NCBI RefSeq assembly: GCF_014650175.1
Contig: NZ_BMUL01000011.1
Coordinates: forward strand, 125,841 to 189,840
Direction: 5' to 3'
DNA from: Streptomyces termitum
GTDB taxonomy: Bacteria; Actinomycetota; Actinomycetes; Streptomycetales; Streptomycetaceae
Length of the DNA: 64,000 bases
The notes beneath the pieces are model-generated. The model searched no databases, was not told the DNA's origin, and was given only the letters and a program-made list of their open reading frames with translations. Below are positions 8,239 to 16,125 of this stretch, one piece after another. The position numbers and the translations under genes are program-made. Every line of letters starts with the position of its first letter. Position 1 is the stretch's first letter.

Positions 8239-9234
8239 TCACTTCCGGACGACCGTCTCCCACAACGAGGCACCCGCCGCCCGGGTGTCGGCCGGGGCTG
8301 TGCCGGTCTCCCGGCCCGCGTGCGTCTCCGCCACCAGGTAGTGCGGGCGGCGCTTGACCTCGTAGTAGATGCGGCCGACGTATTCGCCGATCAGGCCGAC
8401 CATGACCATCTGGACGCCGGCGAGGGCGGTGACGGCGACGAGGAGGGTGACGTAGCCGGGCGTGTCGACGCCGCTGGCGAGGGCGACGGCGACGATCCAG
8501 GCGGCGTAGGCGAAGGCGACGCCGACGAGGAGGAGGCCGAGGTAGACGGCGGCCCGCAGCGGCTTGTCGTTGAAGGAGATCAGGCCGTCCAGGCCGTAGT
8601 TGAGGAGCTTGCCGAAGGTCCACTTGGACCGGCCCTCCTCGCGCACCGCGTTCTCGTAGGAGAAGGTCGTGGTGCGGAAGCCGACCCAGGAGAAGAGGCC
8701 CTTGGAGAAGCGGTTGTACTCCCCCAGGCCGAGGACGGCGTCCACGGTGCGGCGGGAGAGGAGCCGGAAGTCGCCCACGCCGTCGACGAGTTCGACGTCG
8801 ACGAGCCGGTTGATGGCCCGGTAGTAGAGGCGGGCGGTGAGGGTGCGGGTGACCCGGTCGCCCTCGCGGGTGCGGCGGGCGACGACCTGGTCGTACCCCT
8901 CGCGGTGCAGGGCGACCATGCGGTGGACCAGCTCCGGCGGGTGCTGGAGGTCCGCGTCCATGATCACGACGGCGTCGCCGGCCGCGTGCCGGAGGCCGGC
9001 GAGCATGGCGGCCTCCTTGCCGAAGTTGCGGCTGAAGGAGACGAAGCGGACCCGGTCGGGGTCGGCGGCGGCGAGGCCCCGCAGCAGCGGGAGGGTCCCG
9101 TCCCGGCTTCCGTCGTCCACGTAGACGATCTCGAACTCCCCGTCGAGAGCCGAGAGTTCGTCGGTCACGCGGGCGTGGAAGCGGGTGAGGACGTCCTCCT
9201 CGTTGAAGCAGGGGACGACGAGAGAGAGCAGCAC
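8239..9234 (-). CDS. Family 2 glycosyltransferase, DPM/GtrB type
   Basis: A 331-aa membrane-anchored glycosyltransferase resembling dolichol-phosphate mannose synthase and GtrB, which load a sugar from NDP-sugar onto a polyprenyl phosphate. It opens LSLVVPCFNEEDVL and has the metal-binding IMDADLQHPPE and the acceptor-loop region ELVDGVGDFRL. The C-terminal third has two membrane segments (AVYLGLLLVGVAFAYAAW and TLLVAVTALAGVQMVMVGL) followed by GEYVGRIYYEVKRRPHYLV. I place the start at GTG 9234 (alternative GTG 9243), right at the fold; a GTGGGA ribosome site lies just upstream and the longer frame adds unrelated sequence. The divergent neighbour is a YfhO-type protein, the expected lipid-sugar-dependent partner. 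Confidence 0.88.
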   Translation of the reverse strand: MLLSLVVPCFNEEDVLTRFHARVTDELSALDGEFEIVYVDDGSRDGTLPLLRGLAAADPDRVRFVSFSRNFGKEAAMLAGLRHAAGDAVVIMDADLQHPPELVHRMVALHREGYDQVVARRTREGDRVTRTLTARLYYRAINRLVDVELVDGVGDFRLLSRRTVDAVLGLGEYNRFSKGLFSWVGFRTTTFSYENAVREEGRSKWTFGKLLNYGLDGLISFNDKPLRAAVYLGLLLVGVAFAYAAWIVAVALASGVDTPGYVTLLVAVTALAGVQMVMVGLIGEYVGRIYYEVKRRPHYLVAETHAGRETGTAPADTRAAGASLWETVVRK

Positions 9235-9361
9235 ATCCCACACCCAAAGCGGGTCCGGTGTCCCGCCCGGTCCGCCCGGATGACGGCGAAACGGCCATTG
9301 CGTGAACGGCCCCGCGCCGCCCGTCCCCGACCGGCCCGGCACTGCGATATTCGAACGCGCC

Positions 9362-11785
9362 ATGCGAACCGCTCAGCGAACCACCCCCCGCCCCGTCCCC
9401 CGCCCCGCCGCCGTCCGCGCGGCCCGCGCCGCCCTCGCCGGCCGCCCGTCCCGGGTCACCGCCGCCGCCTGCGCGCTCGCCGGACTCCTCGCCGTCACCG
9501 CCGTCACCGCCGGGGACGCGGTGGCCCGGATCTTCCCCTTCGGGCCGCGCCACCGGTCCGTCAACGACCTCGCCAACCAGTTCGTCCCCTTCCACGCGCG
9601 CCTGTGGGACCTGCTGCACGGCCGGGCCGACGGCCTCCTCGTCGACTGGCGGGCGGGCTGGGGCACCAGCCTCCTGCCGGACTACGGCACCTACCTGTCC
9701 AGCCCGCTCGCCCCGCTGGTCGCCCTCGTGCCGCGCGAGAACATCGAGTACGCCGTCTACGGCCTGACCCTCCTCAAGACCGCGCTGGCCGCCGCCGCCA
9801 TGGCCTTCCTGCTGCGCCGCCTCTCCACCACCCCGGCCCCCTGGTGGCCCGCGGTGCTCGGCGCCGCGTACGCACTGTGCGGCTGGTCGCTGGCGGAGGG
9901 CGCGTACAACCCGATGTGGCTGGACGGCCTGATCGCCCTGCCGCTGCTCTGCCTGACCGCCGAGTGGGCCCGGGAGGGCGTCCGCCCGCTGCTGTCCGTG
10001 CTCACCGTCGCCGCCTGCTGGACCGCGAACTTCTACACGGCCTGGATGGCGACCCTCGGCGCGGCCCTCTTCCTCCTCACCCGGCTGGCCGCCACCGGCT
10101 CCTTCCGCCCCCGGACGGTGCTACGCGCCGCCGTCTCCACCGCGCTCGGCACCGCCCTCGCCGCCCCCGTCCTCCTCCCCGTCCTGCTCTCCACCCGGAC
10201 CGCCCACCCGGGCGTGGTGCGGGACTTCGCGGCGGCGGACGGCGCCGACCTGGCCGCGCGGCTGCTGCCCGCCACCTACTCCTTCTCCTCCCCCGCCCTC
10301 TTCGTGTGGACCGGGGTGCCGCTGCTCGCCGCCGCGGCGCTGTTCCGGCGGGACGTGCCCGTGGCGGAGCGGTGGCTGTGGCCGGGGCTCGCGGCCGCGG
10401 TCGCCGCGAGCGCCCAGTGGGGGCCGAGCCACCTGGTGTGGCACCTCTTCACCACCCCGAACGGCAGCCCGTACCGGCAGACCTTCGTCCTCGCCGGGCT
10501 CCTCGTCGTCGCCGCGCACGCCGGGCTCGTGCACGACCCGCCGCCGCGCCGGGCGCTGGCCGGCGGGGCGGCGGTGGTGCTGGCGCTGACGGCGGCGGCC
10601 CTGCCCAGCCCGCTGGCCGGGCGGCCGGCGCTGCTCGGCGGGCTGCTCGGGCTCGCGGCCGTCGCCGGGGCCCTGCTGCTGCCCCGCCGGGGCCGGTCCG
10701 GGCTGCTCGCCCTGGTCCTGGTGACCGGCACCCTGCTCGGGCAGGCCGCCGCGACCACCGCCCACGCGGACCGGGCGCGCCTCGGCCACCTCGACGACTA
10801 TCCGCCGTACGGGCCGGAGCACGCCCGGCGGGCGGCGGCCCTCGCGGCGGCCGACACCTGGCCCGCCCGCCGCACCGACTCCGGCCTGCCCCGGGTCGCG
10901 GGCAACGACCCGCTGCTCCTCGGCGGGCAGGGCGCCGCCTACTACAGCAGTCACACCCCGGCCGTGCTGACCGGCCTGCTCACCGGGCTCGGCGGCGGCT
11001 GGACCTCCCGGGGCCGCAACCTCCACAGCCTCGACAACCCGGTCACCGACGCCCTGTTCGCGGTGGGCGCCCGGTGGCGGGACGGCGCCGTGGTCCGGAC
11101 GGAGACGAGCCTGCCGCTGGTGACGGTACGGCCCCCCGGCCGCCCCGCGCCCGTCTTCGGCCCGTCCCCCTTCCGCAACCAGGAACTCCTCCTGGGCGCC
11201 CGGGTGTACGGCTCCGCCGAGGGCGGTGCCTGCCCGGCCGGCACCGAGGTCTTCCTGTGGGCGCCGGAGCGCACCGGCCCGGCCCGGCTCGGCGGCCGGG
11301 CCCCGGTGCGGCTGCTCGGCGGCGGGCCCAAGCGGCGGGCGGCGCTGGTCTCGCTGGGCTTCCAGCCCGCGCCGGGCGTCCGCCCCGAGGTCCCGGCGGG
11401 CCGGGGCCCGGCCGAGCTCGGCTGCCTCGACCACGGGCGGCTGCGGGCCGCCGTCGCCGCGCTCCGTCCGGGGGCCGCGCTGTCGGTGACGCCGACCGCC
11501 GCCGGGCTGCGGGCGGTCCTCCCGGCGGGCACCACCGGCACGGTGGTGGTCGCCGCCCCGGCGATCCCGGGCTGGAGCTGCCGGGGCGGCCCGGTGGAGC
11601 CGTACGCGGGACTGCTCGCGGTCCGGGTCTCCGGCGCCTCCTCGCTGGACTGCTCCTTCCGGCCGCCCGGCCTGCTCCCGGGGCTCGCGGCCGGGGGCAC
11701 GGCGGCGCTGGCCCTGCTGCTGCGGCCGGCCGGGCGGCGGTGGGCTCAGCGCAGGGCGGGCAGCGCGAGGACGGCGGTGAGGTAG
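9362..11785 (+). CDS. YfhO-family polytopic membrane protein
   Basis: An 807-aa integral membrane protein of the YfhO (GT-C-like) family, thought to transfer sugars from polyprenyl phosphate to extracytoplasmic acceptors. After a basic cytosolic leader the first membrane span is ACALAGLLAVTAVTAG. The first extracytoplasmic loop carries DLANQFVPFHARLWD and later WRAGWGTSLLPDYG, which I take as the acidic catalytic-type loop. About ten further spans follow, then a soluble Pro/Gly-rich domain of about 200 residues and a final span (LLPGLAAGGTAALALLL). The ATG at 9362 is preferred; a GTG at 9302 would add 20 residues. It is divergent from the GT2 gene across about 127 bp, consistent with shared control. 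Confidence 0.85.
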   Translation: MRTAQRTTPRPVPRPAAVRAARAALAGRPSRVTAAACALAGLLAVTAVTAGDAVARIFPFGPRHRSVNDLANQFVPFHARLWDLLHGRADGLLVDWRAGWGTSLLPDYGTYLSSPLAPLVALVPRENIEYAVYGLTLLKTALAAAAMAFLLRRLSTTPAPWWPAVLGAAYALCGWSLAEGAYNPMWLDGLIALPLLCLTAEWAREGVRPLLSVLTVAACWTANFYTAWMATLGAALFLLTRLAATGSFRPRTVLRAAVSTALGTALAAPVLLPVLLSTRTAHPGVVRDFAAADGADLAARLLPATYSFSSPALFVWTGVPLLAAAALFRRDVPVAERWLWPGLAAAVAASAQWGPSHLVWHLFTTPNGSPYRQTFVLAGLLVVAAHAGLVHDPPPRRALAGGAAVVLALTAAALPSPLAGRPALLGGLLGLAAVAGALLLPRRGRSGLLALVLVTGTLLGQAAATTAHADRARLGHLDDYPPYGPEHARRAAALAAADTWPARRTDSGLPRVAGNDPLLLGGQGAAYYSSHTPAVLTGLLTGLGGGWTSRGRNLHSLDNPVTDALFAVGARWRDGAVVRTETSLPLVTVRPPGRPAPVFGPSPFRNQELLLGARVYGSAEGGACPAGTEVFLWAPERTGPARLGGRAPVRLLGGGPKRRAALVSLGFQPAPGVRPEVPAGRGPAELGCLDHGRLRAAVAALRPGAALSVTPTAAGLRAVLPAGTTGTVVVAAPAIPGWSCRGGPVEPYAGLLAVRVSGASSLDCSFRPPGLLPGLAAGGTAALALLLRPAGRRWAQRRAGSARTAVR

Positions 11786-11851
11786 CCCGCGAGGGCGGTG
11801 AGGACGGCGAGGAACAGCCGGACCGCCAGGAGCCCGGGCGGGCGGGCGGGT

Positions 11852-12109
11852 TCACGGGCGGGTGAGGGTGCAGGTGCCGTTCTCGCAGGAGCGTGTGAGG
11901 CGGCCCCGGGAGACCGTCTGGACCAGGCCGATCGTCCAGCAGACCGGGCAGCCGCGCAGGGCGATCAGGCCGAGCGGGGCCACCAGCAGGACGAGTGGTC
12001 CGGCGAGCGGGACGAGGGCGACGGCGGCGGCCGTGGGGCCGAAGCCGAGGAGTCCGCGCAGCAGGTGGCGGGGGACGGAGGAGCTGGCGAAGTCGGGGCC
12101 GGTCCTCAT
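11852..12109 (-). CDS. Small two-span membrane protein with Cys pairs
   Basis: An 85-aa protein with a hydrophobic hairpin (GLLGFGPTAAAVALVPLAG, VLLVAPLGLIAL) followed by RGCPVCWTIGLVQT and a C-terminal Cys pair (SCENGTC). The GCPVCW block resembles a CxxC motif at a membrane edge. Its ATG overlaps the ECF sigma stop codon (ATGA), so it is translationally coupled to the sigma factor. It could be a redox- or metal-responsive partner of that sigma factor, although it lacks any recognisable anti-sigma fold. Function unknown. Confidence 0.8.
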   Translation of the reverse strand: MRTGPDFASSSVPRHLLRGLLGFGPTAAAVALVPLAGPLVLLVAPLGLIALRGCPVCWTIGLVQTVSRGRLTRSCENGTCTLTRP

Positions 12110-12717
12110 GGCGCCACCCCCTCGGCGGCGAGCGCGGCGCGCAGGGCCGTACGGGCCCGGTGCAGGCGCGACTTCATGGCGGGGGTGCCGATGCCGAGGG
12201 CGCGGGCGACGGTCCGGCCGGGCAGCCCCCGCACGTCCCGCATGATCAGGACCTGGCGCTGGTCGCGGGGCAGGGCGCCGATGGCGGCGGCGATCCGCTC
12301 CGCCTCCAGGCCCCGCAGCGCGGCCTCCTCGGCGGAGGGCTCGGCGCCGCCGCCCGCCTCCCCGCCGTCCCAGCCGTCCCCGCCGTTCCAGCCGTCCCCG
12401 GTCGCTCCGGCCGCCCCGGTCGCCCCGGTCGCCGTGGGGAACGGCGGCCGGAGGCGCCGCAGGCACTCGTTGCGGACGATGCGGAACATCCAGGAGGCGA
12501 GGGCTCCGGTCGCCCGCAGGGTGCCGATCTTCCGGTAGAGGATGATCAGCGCCTCCTGTGCGGCGTCCTCGGCGTCTTGAGGGGTGGCGCACAGCGAGCG
12601 GGCGAAGGTCCGCACGTGCGGCTGCGACTCCACGACCACGGCGGTCAGCGCGGGCACGTCGCCGGTGCGCGCGGCCTCGATCAGGCGCGCGTCCGGCCAG
12701 GCGGTGCGGCGGCCCAT
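12106..12717 (-). CDS. ECF-subfamily RNA polymerase sigma factor
   Basis: A 203-aa group IV sigma factor. Region 2 runs through ARSLCATPQDAEDAAQEALI and ALASWMFRIVRNECLR; region 4 is IGALPRDQRQVLIMRDVRGL ... GTPAMKSRLHRARTALR. The linker between them is an unusually long Gly/Ala/Trp/Asp-rich tract (TGATGAAGATGDGWNGGDG and on), which may be disordered. It starts 1 nt after a 29-aa membrane peptide gene and overlaps the following small membrane protein gene. No classical zinc-containing anti-sigma gene is present, so the flanking small membrane proteins are the best local candidates for control (inference). Confidence 0.92.
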   Translation of the reverse strand: MGRRTAWPDARLIEAARTGDVPALTAVVVESQPHVRTFARSLCATPQDAEDAAQEALIILYRKIGTLRATGALASWMFRIVRNECLRRLRPPFPTATGATGAAGATGDGWNGGDGWDGGEAGGGAEPSAEEAALRGLEAERIAAAIGALPRDQRQVLIMRDVRGLPGRTVARALGIGTPAMKSRLHRARTALRAALAAEGVAP

Positions 12718-12718
12718 G

Positions 12719-12808
12719 TCAGCCCCGCTTCCCGAAGCGGCGGGTCAGGTGCCAGGCGCAGGCGCCGATCAGCAGCGCTCCGGCCGCGGCGACGACGGCG
12801 ATCGTCAT
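12719..12808 (-). CDS. 29-aa single-span membrane peptide upstream of ECF sigma gene
   Basis: A short frame beginning MTIAVVAAAGALLIG and ending RRFGKRG: one hydrophobic span and a strongly basic tail, so an inner-membrane peptide with a cytosolic C-terminus is likely. GAGGAGG lies 7 nt before the ATG, one of the best ribosome sites in the window. The stop codon ends 1 nt before the sigma factor ATG, so ribosomes could pass directly to the sigma gene. It may be a regulatory membrane peptide or only a translational lead-in. Too short for standard gene callers. Confidence 0.68.
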   Translation of the reverse strand: MTIAVVAAAGALLIGACAWHLTRRFGKRG

Positions 12809-12896
12809 GTCTGTCCTCCTCGTACGGGCCCGGCCCCTGCGGCCGGCCCCACGGGGATAGGAGCCGGGAACGCGCGCGAAGGATTCGCCCCGGCGG

Positions 12897-13301
12897 CTAC
12901 GGGCGTACGTAGGGCACGGTCAGGATCTCCATGTTGTGGCCGTCCGGGTCGGCGAAGTAGGCGCCCCGGCCGCCGAAGAGGCGGTTAGTCTCGTGCGGGC
13001 GGGTGCGGTCCGGGTCGGAGTAGTAGGTGACCCCGGCCGCCTCCAGGCGGGCGATCATGCCGTCGAACTCCGCGTCGGGGACGAGGAAGGCGTAGTGCTG
13101 CGGCTGGATGGGGCCTTCGGGCGCCTGGTAGTAGTCGAGCGTCACCCCGTTGTCGAGGTCGAGGGGGAGGAAGGGCCCGAAGGGGGCGCCGACGGTGCGG
13201 CCGAGGACACCGGCGAGGAAGCGGGCGGAGGCGGCGCGGTCGGAGGCGTGGACGACGGTGTGGTTCAGCTGGATCCCGGGGGAGGCGTTGTCGTGGGTCA
13301 T
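12897..13301 (-). CDS. VOC-superfamily (glyoxalase/dioxygenase-like) protein
   Basis: A 134-aa vicinal-oxygen-chelate protein with two beta-alpha-beta-beta-beta repeats: LNHTVVHASDRAASARFLAGVLG at the start, then a second half ending GAYFADPDGHNMEILT, with the usual DPDGHxxE metal-site Glu. Metal-ligand candidates are His6 or so in LNHTVV, His in QPQHYAFLV and the terminal Glu. The substrate is unknown; the family includes glyoxalase I, fosfomycin thiol transferases and extradiol dioxygenases. I use the ATG at 13301, preceded by GGCGGG, rather than a longer frame of low-complexity sequence. Confidence 0.85.
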   Translation of the reverse strand: MTHDNASPGIQLNHTVVHASDRAASARFLAGVLGRTVGAPFGPFLPLDLDNGVTLDYYQAPEGPIQPQHYAFLVPDAEFDGMIARLEAAGVTYYSDPDRTRPHETNRLFGGRGAYFADPDGHNMEILTVPYVRP

Positions 13302-13343
13302 CCCGCCGACGGTACGCGGGGCGGGCCGGGGGCGTACAACGGA

Positions 13344-13375
13344 GAACGGCCGGAAGCGTTCGCTTCCGGCCGTTC
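13344..13375 (-). terminator. Hairpin terminator after the Cys-rich membrane protein gene
   Basis: A perfect 13-bp stem (13344-13356 with 13363-13375) and a 6-nt loop lie about 40 bp downstream of the stop codon at 13417. Confidence 0.8.
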
Positions 13376-13416
13376 GCGCGGCCCGTTCGCGGGGCACGCG
13401 CGCGCGTGGGGCGTGG

Positions 13417-13815
13417 TTACTTCTTGACCTCGGTGAGGCAGAGCACGAACTTCATCGACTCCAGCTGCTGCGCGAGGGCGGCGTAGCCCTCGCCGCACTT
13501 GTTGACGTCGAAGGTGTCCTCGTGGACCTGCTCGACCTTGTAGAGGTCGGCCTTGCCGGAGCCGCAGTCGGTCTTGTCGACCTTGGGGTCGTTCTCCTCG
13601 CCGGTGACGACGACGCACTCGCCGACCTTGGCGTGGACCGGGGCGTCGCCGGTGAGGTAGGGCAGGCCGAACTTGACGCCGACGGCGATGATGATCGCGA
13701 CGATGACGCCGCCGACCTTCTTCAGCGCCTTCTTGCCCGCGCTGGGGGCGGCCGGGGCCTCGGGGGCGCCGAAGTGCTGCGGCTCGGGGGTCTGGGGAGC
13801 GGCGGGCGTCGTCAT
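13417..13815 (-). CDS. LppU-like single-span membrane protein
   Basis: A 132-aa protein: a Pro/Ala-rich cytosolic N-terminus, one membrane span (VGGVIVAIIIAVGVKFGL) and an extracytoplasmic domain with four Cys (VGECVVV, KTDCGSG, NKCGEG, VLCLTE) likely forming two disulfides. The pattern matches small streptomycete LppU-type surface proteins of unknown role. The ATG at 13815 is preceded by AAGGAATC about 6 nt away; a longer frame to 13878 has no ribosome site. It is transcribed alone and ends in a strong hairpin. Confidence 0.82.
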   Translation of the reverse strand: MTTPAAPQTPEPQHFGAPEAPAAPSAGKKALKKVGGVIVAIIIAVGVKFGLPYLTGDAPVHAKVGECVVVTGEENDPKVDKTDCGSGKADLYKVEQVHEDTFDVNKCGEGYAALAQQLESMKFVLCLTEVKK

Positions 13816-13936
13816 GGCTGATTCCTTGATGGAGTGGACACGATCAGACGCGAACGTTACAACCCGCAAATAAGACAAAAGTGATAGTCAAGATCCACTT
13901 CCTGACTCTTTGCGGAGTCGTGATCCTGGCAGCCCG

Positions 13937-15487
13937 TCAGAGCCCCATCCGCCGCTGGTGTTCCAGCACCCGCCGCAGCTCCGCCGCCAGCGGGTGGTAC
14001 GGCCCGTACAGCCGCTCCGCGTCCAGCAGCAGCCGGTGCAGCTCCGCCCGGCCCGCCTCGTGCGCGCCCGTCGCCATCAGCAGCAGCCCGGTGCGCCGCC
14101 GCACGTCGAAGGCGCGCCCGGGGTCGTGCGCCGCGTCCCGCTCGAAGGCCGGCAGGACCGCCCGGAACTCCGCGAGCGCCCCGGCCGCGTCCCCCACCTG
14201 CTCCAGGCAGAGCGCGATGTCGTAGCGGAACCCGGCGTCGTCCGGGTCGTCCGCCGCGAGCCGGCGCAGCTCCGGCAGCGCCCGCCGGTACTGCCCGTCG
14301 TCCATCAGCGTGGAGGCGTACTGCTTGCGCAGGATCCGCACCACCGGCGAGCCCTCGCCGTGCTCGGCCGCCGCCACCGGCAGGATCCCGCCGAGCACGT
14401 CCACGGCCTGGGTGAGCGCCCCCTCGCCGAGCAGCCGCTTCGCCTCGTCCACGGCGGCGGCCACGTCGGGCCGGGCGGGCGCGGGCGGCGGGGCCGGGGC
14501 GTGCGCGGGCACCGGCGGCGCCGAGGGCACCGACACCCGGGGGTCGGGGACGGCCGCCCGGACCGCCCGCTCCCGGGGCGCGGCCGGCCAGGGCGCGTGC
14601 GGGCGCAGGAAGGGCCGCGTCGGGTCCATCGGCCCGGCCGGGGCGCCGCGCGCGGGCAGCAGCGGCAGCAGCGCCTCGTACACCTCGTGCGCGCCGCCGG
14701 GGCGGGCCGCCGGGTCCTTGGCGAGGAGCCGCAGCACCAGCGCCTCCAGCGCCTCGGGGACCTCGGGCCGCACCTGGCGGATCGGCAGCGGCGGCTCGTA
14801 CAGGTGGCGGTGGAGCACGCCGAGGGCGGTGGAGCCGGCGAACGGCACGTTCCCGGAGAGGAGTTCGTGCAGCAGCACGCCGAGCGCGTACAGGTCGGTC
14901 TGCGGGCCGACGGCCCCGCCCATGGCCTGCTCGGGCGCCATGTAGGCGGGGCTGCCGATGGGCGAGCCGGTGTGCGTGAGGCGGGTGGTGTCGGAGTCGA
15001 GGACGGAGGCCACGCCCAGGTCGAGCACGGTGACCGAGCCGTCCGGGCGGACCATCACGTTCCGCGGCTTGAGGTCGCGGTGCACGATCGGGACCGCGTG
15101 CACGGCGGCGAGCACCGCGCACAGCTGGGCGGCGACGCAGACCGCCCACGGCCAGGGGTACGGGTCGTGCTCGGCGAGGTGGTCGGCGAGGTCGGCGCCG
15201 TCCACGTACTGCATGACCAGGTAGAGGTCGTCGGCGTCGCTGCCCGCGTCGTGCACGGTGACCAGGCCGGGGTGGTCCACGCGCGCGGTGACCCGGCACT
15301 CGCGGACGAAGCGGCGGCGCAGCTCGTCGGCGGCGGTCCGCGGGCCGGTGAGGGCGGTGGGGCTGAGCAGCTTGACCGCGACCCGGCGGTCGAGGCGGGT
15401 GTCGTACCCGGTCCACACCTGGCCCATGCCGCCCTGGCCGATGACGGTGGCCAGCTCGTAGCGTCCGCCGACGACCCGGCCGTTCAC
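13937..15487 (-). CDS. Serine/threonine protein kinase with C-terminal TPR-like domain
   Basis: A 516-aa Hanks-type kinase. Residues 1-270 carry a full catalytic core: glycine loop GQGGMGQVW, VAVKLL lysine, HRDLKPRNVM catalytic loop, metal-binding DLG (in place of the more usual DFG) and YMAPEQ. A Pro-rich linker leads to about 180 residues of paired helices (ALPELRRLAADDPDDAGF and similar) resembling TPR repeats. There is no membrane span or PASTA domain. It begins with GTG overlapping the stop of the preceding membrane-protein gene (GTGA), so the two are coupled, and that protein may tether it to the membrane (inference). Confidence 0.92.
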   Translation of the reverse strand: MNGRVVGGRYELATVIGQGGMGQVWTGYDTRLDRRVAVKLLSPTALTGPRTAADELRRRFVRECRVTARVDHPGLVTVHDAGSDADDLYLVMQYVDGADLADHLAEHDPYPWPWAVCVAAQLCAVLAAVHAVPIVHRDLKPRNVMVRPDGSVTVLDLGVASVLDSDTTRLTHTGSPIGSPAYMAPEQAMGGAVGPQTDLYALGVLLHELLSGNVPFAGSTALGVLHRHLYEPPLPIRQVRPEVPEALEALVLRLLAKDPAARPGGAHEVYEALLPLLPARGAPAGPMDPTRPFLRPHAPWPAAPRERAVRAAVPDPRVSVPSAPPVPAHAPAPPPAPARPDVAAAVDEAKRLLGEGALTQAVDVLGGILPVAAAEHGEGSPVVRILRKQYASTLMDDGQYRRALPELRRLAADDPDDAGFRYDIALCLEQVGDAAGALAEFRAVLPAFERDAAHDPGRAFDVRRRTGLLLMATGAHEAGRAELHRLLLDAERLYGPYHPLAAELRRVLEHQRRMGL

Positions 15488-16083
15488 TTCTCCCCGTCCC
15501 CGCGCAGGAGGTCGCTCAGCTCGTCGAGCTCGGCGCGGACCTGGTCGATGCGGGGCGTCGGCGGGGGCGTCGCCGCGGGCGGTCCGGGCGGCGGCGCGGG
15601 CAGCGGGTGCGGGGCCGGGTGCGGGACGGTGGCGGCGTACGGGTTGGGGACCTGCGGGCCGTACGGCGCGGGCGGCGCGGTGGTGCCCGCGGCCGGGTAC
15701 CCGTACCCCGGCGGCGGGTACGGGGCGGGCACCGGGGCGGCGGGCGCGCGGTGGTGCCGGATGTCGGCCGCCAGGTAGTGCCAGACGACGGCGACCGCCA
15801 TGACGATCACCAGGCCCGCCCCGGCGTCGCTCCGCCAGGAGTTCGCGAACCGCTCCTGGAGCAGCACGAAGCAGCCCACGGTGAGGGCGAGCTGGACCCA
15901 GAACAGGGCCCAGTCGCGGGGCGTGCGCCGCATGATGGCGAGGCGCAGCATGGCCACCCAGGCGAGCAGCCCGAGGGAGAGCACCACGGCCGCCGTCACC
16001 ACGACGCGGACGGCGACCGTCCCGGCGGACGCGCCGCCGGGTCTCCTCCCGGGAACGACCGGCTTCTCTCCGTACACGCGCAT
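15484..16083 (-). CDS. Three-span membrane protein with Pro-rich cytosolic tail
   Basis: A 199-aa protein with three membrane segments (VVVTAAVVLSLGLLAWVAML, WALFWVQLALTVGCFVLL, GLVIVMAVAVVWHYLA) and a Pro/Tyr/Gly/Ala-rich tail ending in a short helix (RIDQVRAELDELSDLLRG). No family recognised. Its stop codon overlaps the start of the kinase gene and it lies 42 bp after the methylase gene in the same direction. It may anchor or receive signals for the kinase. Confidence 0.85.
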   Translation of the reverse strand: MRVYGEKPVVPGRRPGGASAGTVAVRVVVTAAVVLSLGLLAWVAMLRLAIMRRTPRDWALFWVQLALTVGCFVLLQERFANSWRSDAGAGLVIVMAVAVVWHYLAADIRHHRAPAAPVPAPYPPPGYGYPAAGTTAPPAPYGPQVPNPYAATVPHPAPHPLPAPPPGPPAATPPPTPRIDQVRAELDELSDLLRGDGEK

Positions 16084-16125
16084 CCCCCCAAGGACTCCTG
16101 ACCGGGTACGAGAGTAGCCCCGCTC

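Noticed and set aside
8215..11865. Long plus-strand frame across the GT2 and YfhO genes
   Set aside because: Arg/Pro-rich translation typical of an out-of-frame shadow; both real genes have full motifs in other frames.
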